A DNA stretch of 64,000 nt, taken from NCBI GenBank assembly GCA_002361355.1, contig DESQ01000038.1:1-64000 (forward strand), written 5' to 3'. Of this stretch, positions 59,427 to 64,000 are shown in pieces (positions within the stretch are counted from its first letter, which is position 1; every line of letters starts with the position of its first letter). Source of the stretch: Lachnospiraceae bacterium UBA3310 (lineage in GTDB: Bacteria > Bacillota > Clostridia > Lachnospirales > Lachnospiraceae). Below the pieces are notes generated by a model. The model had not been told where the DNA came from and ran no database searches. It saw only the letters and a list, made by a program, of their open reading frames with translations. A program made the translations under genes and the position numbers.

Positions 59427-60557
59427 ATGAAAAACTTAAGTATCTATATTCACATTCCGTTCTGCGTCAGAAAATGTCTGTACTGTGACTTTCTCTCCGC
59501 ACCGGCGGATGAGAGAAAAATCGAGAATTATGTAAACCTGTTACTGCGGGAAATAAAAGAACAGTCGATATTTTATGGAGATCACAAGGTGGTCTCCATC
59601 TTTCTGGGCGGGGGTACGCCATCCCTGCTTCCGGCGGAAGAGACAGGGAGGATTCTGGGACGGATCAGGGAAAATTATTTGGTGGAGGCAGATGCGGAAA
59701 TTACGATTGAGTGTAATCCGGGTACCGTCACGGCGGAGAAACTGAAAAATTATATAACATATGGTATTAATCGACTGAGCATCGGATTGCAGTCTACGGA
59801 GGACGAGGAGCTTGCGCGCATCGGGCGAATCCACAGTTACGGTGACTTTTTGAAGACATATACGATGGCGAGGGAGGCGGGCTTTCGCAACATTAACATT
59901 GATCTGATGTCTGGTCTGCCCGGACAGGATCTGAACTCCTACAGGAGGACGCTGGAGCGGGTAGCAGCGCTTTCACCGGAGCACATCTCCGCCTACAGTT
60001 TGATTTTGGAGGAGGGGACTCCGCTTTATGTAAACCAATCATCTTATATCTTTCCCACGGAGGATGAGGACAGGGAAATGTATGCGCTCACGGGGAAGTA
60101 TCTGGCGGAGGCTGGCTACCGGCGCTATGAGATTTCCAACTATGCGAGGGATGGTTTTGCGTGCCGCCACAATCAGGTCTACTGGCGTCGTGGGGACTAT
60201 GCGGGCTTTGGCCTGGGGGCCTCTTCCATGGTGGAAAACGTCAGGTGGAAGAATCCGGAGGGGCATGCGGCATATGCGGCTTATGTGGAGGATGTGGCGG
60301 CAGGCGCAGAGGAAGTGACGCCGCTTACGGTCAGGGAACAGATGGAGGAGTTTATGTTTCTCGGCCTCCGGCTTACGGAAGGTGTGGACATGGGGGAGTT
60401 TCAACGCCTGTTCGGGAAGTCCATGGAGGAAGTTTATGGAAAAACCATTTTGGAATTTGAGGCGCAGGGACTGCTTGTGCGGGCTGGGGAAAGGCTTGCG
60501 CTGACGCCCCGCGGGATTGACGTGAGCAATGTGATTTTTGCGGAATTTTTGATTTGA
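59427..60557 (+). CDS. hemW: Radical SAM heme chaperone HemW
   Basis: 376 residues. The radical SAM cluster motif is Cys13-x3-Cys17-x2-Cys20 (PFCVRKCLYCDF). FLGGGTPSLLP, ECNPGT and RLSIGLQS follow, and the C-terminal FMFLGLRLTEGVD is typical of HemW. It lacks the extra Cys of true HemN (CxxxCxxC followed by F rather than CxC). HemW transfers heme to apoproteins rather than oxidising coproporphyrinogen. ATG 59427 has AGGAAG upstream; the longer frame overlapping lepA is rejected. Same order as in Bacillus. Confidence 0.92.
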   Translation: MKNLSIYIHIPFCVRKCLYCDFLSAPADERKIENYVNLLLREIKEQSIFYGDHKVVSIFLGGGTPSLLPAEETGRILGRIRENYLVEADAEITIECNPGTVTAEKLKNYITYGINRLSIGLQSTEDEELARIGRIHSYGDFLKTYTMAREAGFRNINIDLMSGLPGQDLNSYRRTLERVAALSPEHISAYSLILEEGTPLYVNQSSYIFPTEDEDREMYALTGKYLAEAGYRRYEISNYARDGFACRHNQVYWRRGDYAGFGLGASSMVENVRWKNPEGHAAYAAYVEDVAAGAEEVTPLTVREQMEEFMFLGLRLTEGVDMGEFQRLFGKSMEEVYGKTILEFEAQGLLVRAGERLALTPRGIDVSNVIFAEFLI

Positions 60558-60574
60558 CGTGTGGGGGCACAGTA

Positions 60575-60603
60575 TTGAATTTTTTCCCTGCGGATGCTAT
60601 GAT
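60575..60603 (+). promoter_or_regulatory. Possible promoter upstream of sigK
   Basis: TTGAAT (60575-60580), 17-base spacer, TATGAT (60598-60603). This resembles a SigA-type promoter; a SigE-type promoter would be expected for sigK and was not clearly seen. Confidence 0.45.
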
Positions 60604-60706
60604 ATAAATATTATATAATAGAAGGAAAACGAATTGGGACAGATGGAAAGGCACTTGGGAAGCCGCCGGTTCATAGAATAGAGTAAATGGACTTTGGAGG
60701 CTCCTT

Positions 60707-61351
60707 TTGAAAACATTCAGCCAGCCACTTTCTGCGAAGGATGAGGCCGTCTATCTTGGGCGGCTAAAGACGGGAAGCGAAAGAGAGCGCGGGGAGGCCA
60801 AGGGAATCCTGGTAGAGCGGAATTTACGTCTGGTGGCGCATATCGCCAAAAAATATCAGAACGTGGACGAGGACATGGAGGATCTGATTTCCATCGGAAC
60901 CATCGGCCTGATCAAGGCGATAGATTCTTTTGATGCGGGAAAGGGGAAGCTGAGTACTTATGCTTCACGCTGCATTGACAATGAGCTTCTGATGCTCCTT
61001 CGGGCGAAGAAAAAGACTTCCAGGGAGGTGTCTCTGTATGAGCCAATCGGCACGGACAGGGAAGGCAACGAAATCAGCCTGCTTGATGTCATTGAACAGG
61101 ATCAGGTGGACGTTGTGGACAGAATGGAAGTGGAGGATAAGCTGCACAGGCTGAAAGGCCTGATTGCAGGCAGGCTGTCGGACAGGGAGCGGGAGATTAT
61201 TATGCTGCGGTACGGCCTTGCGGGCGGCAAAGAGATTACCCAGCGCGAAATCGGCCACAGGCTGGGCATTTCCAGAAGCTATGTGTCCAGAATCGAGAAG
61301 AAAGCGCTGGAGAAGCTGAAGGAAGGATACGAGGCCTTTGGCATGACATAA
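60707..61351 (+). CDS. sigK: Sporulation sigma factor SigK
   Basis: 214 residues starting at TTG 60707, 6 bases after TTGGAGG. Region 1.2/2 reads NLRLVAHIAKKYQNVDEDMEDLISIGTIGLIKAIDSFDAGKGKLSTYASRCIDNE in pieces. Region 4 ends with REIGHRLGISRSYVSRIEKKALEKL. It drives late mother-cell sporulation genes. The protein starts directly at the mature sequence (TFSQPLSAKDE): the hydrophobic pro-sequence of Bacillus SigK is absent, and an in-frame stop at 60674-60676 rules out a longer form. The gene is continuous, with no skin element. Confidence 0.93.
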   Translation: MKTFSQPLSAKDEAVYLGRLKTGSERERGEAKGILVERNLRLVAHIAKKYQNVDEDMEDLISIGTIGLIKAIDSFDAGKGKLSTYASRCIDNELLMLLRAKKKTSREVSLYEPIGTDREGNEISLLDVIEQDQVDVVDRMEVEDKLHRLKGLIAGRLSDREREIIMLRYGLAGGKEITQREIGHRLGISRSYVSRIEKKALEKLKEGYEAFGMT

Positions 61352-61374
61352 ATATAAATTTGGAGGAGTTTACC

Positions 61375-62517
61375 ATGCGTTTTGTGAAAACGGAAGATCT
61401 TAAGACGGGCATGAGACTGGCCCGCCCCATTTACAATAAAAACGGCGTTCTGCTTTATGAGAGAAATTCCAAGCTGACAAATCAGGGCATTGTCAGCGTC
61501 CGTAATTTCGGCCTGTTAGGTATCTTTATTCTGGAGCCGGCGGAGCCGGTGCCTCCCATGACCAGAGCGGATATTGAGTTTGAACGTTTTCAGACCATGT
61601 GCGTATTTTCCATCCGGGAGGAACTGGATACCATTGCGCAGAACGGACGCGCCCAGAAGACACAGATGATTGCGTCCGATATTATCAGGAATTACGGACA
61701 TCTGGACGCGAGGATCAATTTTTTGCAGAACCTGCGGAGCAAGGAAGACTATACATACAAGCATTCCCTGAACGTGGCGATTATCTGTGCTATGATAACG
61801 AATGTTATGAATATGATGGTGGAAGAACAGATGGAGACCGTTCAGGCGGCTCTGGTTCACGATATCGGCAAAATTATGCGCTTTGAGGAGGAGGTCGCCG
61901 CAGGCGGGCCTCTGGCCGATATGACGACGGAGGCCAGGGAAATAGCGGGACATGCACTTTTGGAGACGGCGTTTCCCTCCAGACCCAATATCAAGAGAAT
62001 CTGTTCTCAGGCGCAGAAAATGCTGGCAAGCCTAAAGACAGGGGAGGATATTTCCGACATCAGGCAGGTGTGGGGTGCGCGCGTGCTCGTGGTGGCGGAG
62101 ACTTACGACAGGATGACGGCAATGAAGATGGACGAGGAACCGGCCTCCGAGGTGGAAGCCCTTAAATACCTCTTGAGCCATCCGGAGATATACAACAGCA
62201 ACGTGGTGGATGCCCTGATCAAATCCGTCAATATTCTGGTGCCCGGCGTCAGCGTGGAGCTCAATACCGGGGAGAAGGCGCTTGTTCTCGCGGCAAATGA
62301 GCAGGATATCCTGCGGCCTATGATACTGATGTTTGGAGATAACAGCGTTATCGATCTTGCGGATACCGACCGGTATGACGATCTGGAGATTAAAGATATT
62401 ATGCGCACGTTGGACAACCGTCATGTGATGAATATGGATCTTCTGAAACAAACGGGCATAGAAGTGGAGGAGGACGAGTACGTGGAGGATGAGTACGTGG
62501 AGATTCCGATTATCTGA
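61375..62517 (+). CDS. HD-domain protein, degenerate HD-GYP
   Basis: 380 residues. The N-terminal region (1-60, LKTGMRLARPIYNKNGVLL) is the leader domain common in Firmicutes HD-GYP proteins. The HD domain has His130 in YKHSLNVAII and His162-Asp163 in VHDIGKIM, then RVLVVAETYDRMTA. The HHExxDGxGYP motif needed for c-di-GMP hydrolysis is missing; AQKMLASLKTGEDI takes its place. The C-terminal part (VLVPGVSVELNTGEKALV) is typical of this group. GGAGGAG precedes ATG 61375. The gene lies 24 bases after sigK. Confidence 0.85.
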   Translation: MRFVKTEDLKTGMRLARPIYNKNGVLLYERNSKLTNQGIVSVRNFGLLGIFILEPAEPVPPMTRADIEFERFQTMCVFSIREELDTIAQNGRAQKTQMIASDIIRNYGHLDARINFLQNLRSKEDYTYKHSLNVAIICAMITNVMNMMVEEQMETVQAALVHDIGKIMRFEEEVAAGGPLADMTTEAREIAGHALLETAFPSRPNIKRICSQAQKMLASLKTGEDISDIRQVWGARVLVVAETYDRMTAMKMDEEPASEVEALKYLLSHPEIYNSNVVDALIKSVNILVPGVSVELNTGEKALVLAANEQDILRPMILMFGDNSVIDLADTDRYDDLEIKDIMRTLDNRHVMNMDLLKQTGIEVEEDEYVEDEYVEIPII

Positions 62518-62548
62518 CCATGCAGACAGAATCAAACGGGAGAAACGG

Positions 62549-62580
62549 AAAGGGGACTTGACAAAAAGTCCCCTTTGCTT
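62549..62580 (+). terminator. Terminator hairpin after the HD-domain gene
   Basis: 11-bp stem AAAGGGGACTT/AAGTCCCCTTT (62549-62559 and 62566-62576), short T tract. Confidence 0.6.
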
Positions 62581-62690
62581 CATGATAAACCTATCTGAAA
62601 TCTTTGTATATTCTTAATTTCTAATTTCAGGCATTTCGCCGCAGAGTTTCAAAGAAGCAGAAAAGTATAACGAAAAAGGAGGAAAAATAT

Positions 62691-64000
62691 TTGCTCAGTA
62701 CAATTACATCGGGAGCTGTTTATGGCGTGCAGAGCCACCTGGTTGAGGTGGAGGTGGACGTTTCCCAGGGACTTCCCTGCTTTCAGATTGTCGGACTTCC
62801 GGGGTCTGAGGTGCGGGAGGCGAGAGAGCGGGTAAAGGTGGCGTTAAGAAACGTGGGAGTGAAACTGCCGCCCCTGTGTATCAATGTCAATCTCTCTCCG
62901 GCGGATCTGCCGAAAAACGGCACTATGTTTGATCTGCCCGTGGCGGTGGGGATTATGACTGCCCTCGGAAAACTTTCTCCGGAAACCGTGGAGGGAACCT
63001 TGTTTTTGGGGGAACTGGGGCTTTCGGGAGAGCTAAAGCCGGTAAAGGGGGTGCTTCCCATCGCCAGGGAGGCGGCGGCGCGGGGGATAAGAAAATGCCT
63101 TCTGCCTGTGGAGAATGCATGGGAGGGAGAACTGGTTCGCGGCATGGAGAGCATCGGCGCGGCAAATGTACAGGAGGCAGTGGCGCAGCTTCGGGGTGAG
63201 GCATCAGAGAAAGCCGGCGGGACAGCCAGAAGAAGCGGGGAGGAAGCCCCGCCGCCTGCCGCGGACAATGACCTTGACTTTTCGGACATAAACGGACAGC
63301 AGACCTTAAAACGCGCGGCGGAAGTGGCCGCGGCGGGATTTCATAACCTTCTCATCATAGGCGCGCCCGGGTCGGGAAAGACCATGCTTGCCAGACGGAT
63401 TCCGTCGATCCTGCCGCCCCTGTCTCTGGAGGAAAGCCTGGAGGTTTCCACGATCTACAGTATCTGCGGCCTTTTGCAGTCAGCGGGTTCGCTAAAGACC
63501 ACAAGACCCTTTTTACATCCACATCACACGATAACAGGCCGTGCCCTTGCCGGCGGTGGGCGCATTCCCACGCCGGGAGTGATCAGTCTGGCGCACAGGG
63601 GTGTGCTCTTTCTGGACGAGCTGCCGGAGTTTAAGAGGGAGACGCTGGACATTTTGAGACAGCCGCTGGAGGACAGGCAGGTGCAGATTGCCAGAAGCAC
63701 CGGCAGCTATACTTACCCGGCGGATTTTATGCTGGTGGGAGCGATGAATCCCTGTCCCTGCGGCTTTTATCCGGACAGGGAGAAGTGCCGCTGTACGCCC
63801 TATGAGGTGAAACGCTATTTAAGCAGAGTGTCAGGCCCCATTCTGGATCGCATGGATATCTGTGTGGAGGCGCTTCCCATGCGCTTTTCCGATATTGCCG
63901 CAGGCGGGAAGGAGGAGAGCAGCGAAAAGGTCAGAGAGCGTGTCATGGGGGCAAGAGAGAGGCAGAATGCGCGGTTTGCGGGGACGAGACTTCATTTTAA
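62691..64000 (+). CDS. comM: ComM/YifB-type Mg-chelatase-like AAA+ ATPase (partial, runs off the window)
   Basis: The frame is open from TTG 62691 to the window edge (436 codons). AAAGGAGG lies 8 bases before the TTG. The N-terminal domain shows GLPCFQIVGLPGSEVREARERVKVAL and INVNLSPADLPKNGTMFDLPVAVG in parts. Walker A is GAPGSGKTMLARRIPSILPP, Walker B VLFLDELPEFKRETLD, and MNPCPCGFYPD with further cysteines follows. ComM is a helicase-like hexamer that promotes branch migration during natural transformation; in many Firmicutes the role is unproven. A linker (about 175-195) is unusually Ala/Pro rich. Confidence 0.93.
   Translation, partial: MLSTITSGAVYGVQSHLVEVEVDVSQGLPCFQIVGLPGSEVREARERVKVALRNVGVKLPPLCINVNLSPADLPKNGTMFDLPVAVGIMTALGKLSPETVEGTLFLGELGLSGELKPVKGVLPIAREAAARGIRKCLLPVENAWEGELVRGMESIGAANVQEAVAQLRGEASEKAGGTARRSGEEAPPPAADNDLDFSDINGQQTLKRAAEVAAAGFHNLLIIGAPGSGKTMLARRIPSILPPLSLEESLEVSTIYSICGLLQSAGSLKTTRPFLHPHHTITGRALAGGGRIPTPGVISLAHRGVLFLDELPEFKRETLDILRQPLEDRQVQIARSTGSYTYPADFMLVGAMNPCPCGFYPDREKCRCTPYEVKRYLSRVSGPILDRMDICVEALPMRFSDIAAGGKEESSEKVRERVMGARERQNARFAGTRLHF

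Overview
The window is a gene-dense stretch of chromosome of intermediate GC, apparently from an endospore-forming, chemotactic Clostridia, most likely a Lachnospiraceae gut anaerobe. This rests on the sporulation genes (sigH, sigK, gpr, spoIIP), strong GGAGG ribosome-binding sites with some TTG/GTG starts, a class III fructose bisphosphatase, a lysine riboswitch, a YerC-type TrpR protein, DUF1836 and DUF5722 families, and the order rpsT-gpr-spoIIP-lepA-hemW. The assignment is an inference from gene content. No 16S rRNA, integrase, transposase, CRISPR array or prophage was seen, and no gene-free stretch exceeds about 300 bases.

Layout. 1-6.7 kb: end of an unidentified small ORF, a small membrane protein, a chemoreceptor with an extracytoplasmic CZB-like domain, TrpB2, a secreted DUF5722 protein, and a divergent SPFH/ribbon-helix-helix pair with an operator-like promoter. 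6.8-16 kb: purC, an OPT transporter with a PqqD-like partner, an ECF S component followed by coaX, coaBC and ispF, a secreted unknown protein, and sigH. 16-22.8 kb: tRNA-Thr, a GH3 protein without its catalytic domain, then the cysE-cysS-mrnC-rlmB operon running into an SGNH hydrolase with 13-residue repeats. 22.8-31 kb: a class A PBP, yigZ, mgtE, typA, an SSB-like protein and a cobalamin adenosyltransferase. 31.2-36.8 kb: lysine riboswitch, dapA, dapB, fbp, a low-complexity lipoprotein and a eukaryotic-type hisA. 37-46.5 kb is signalling: cold-shock protein, hybrid histidine kinase, YerC, DUF1836, a free-standing Hpt protein, an orphan solute-binding lipoprotein, tRNA-Gly, an EamA transporter, a second chemoreceptor and an SPFH/zinc-ribbon protein. 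46.6-54.8 kb: pcrA, an acidic membrane protein, an RlmD-family methyltransferase, a degenerate GGDEF protein, a PurF paralogue without its glutaminase cysteine, a zinc-ribbon membrane protein and a TPM protein. 54.8-64 kb: rpsT, gpr, spoIIP, lepA, hemW, sigK, an HD-domain protein and the start of a ComM-like ATPase that runs off the window.

The most interesting items are: (1) the PurF paralogue at 51475-52881, which keeps the PRPP loop and four Fe-S cysteines but has lost Cys1 and the oxyanion-hole region; (2) a dispersed hairpin element found three times, each abutting a stop codon; (3) the SPFH/RHH operon with two 8-bp palindromes inside its promoter spacer; (4) a hybrid kinase lacking an Hpt domain next to a stand-alone Hpt protein; (5) the OPT/PqqD pair; (6) an apparently leaderless yigZ; (7) a SigK without pro-sequence or skin interruption; (8) an rpsT leader with mutually exclusive hairpins. 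All family calls come from reading motifs by eye; no database search was run.
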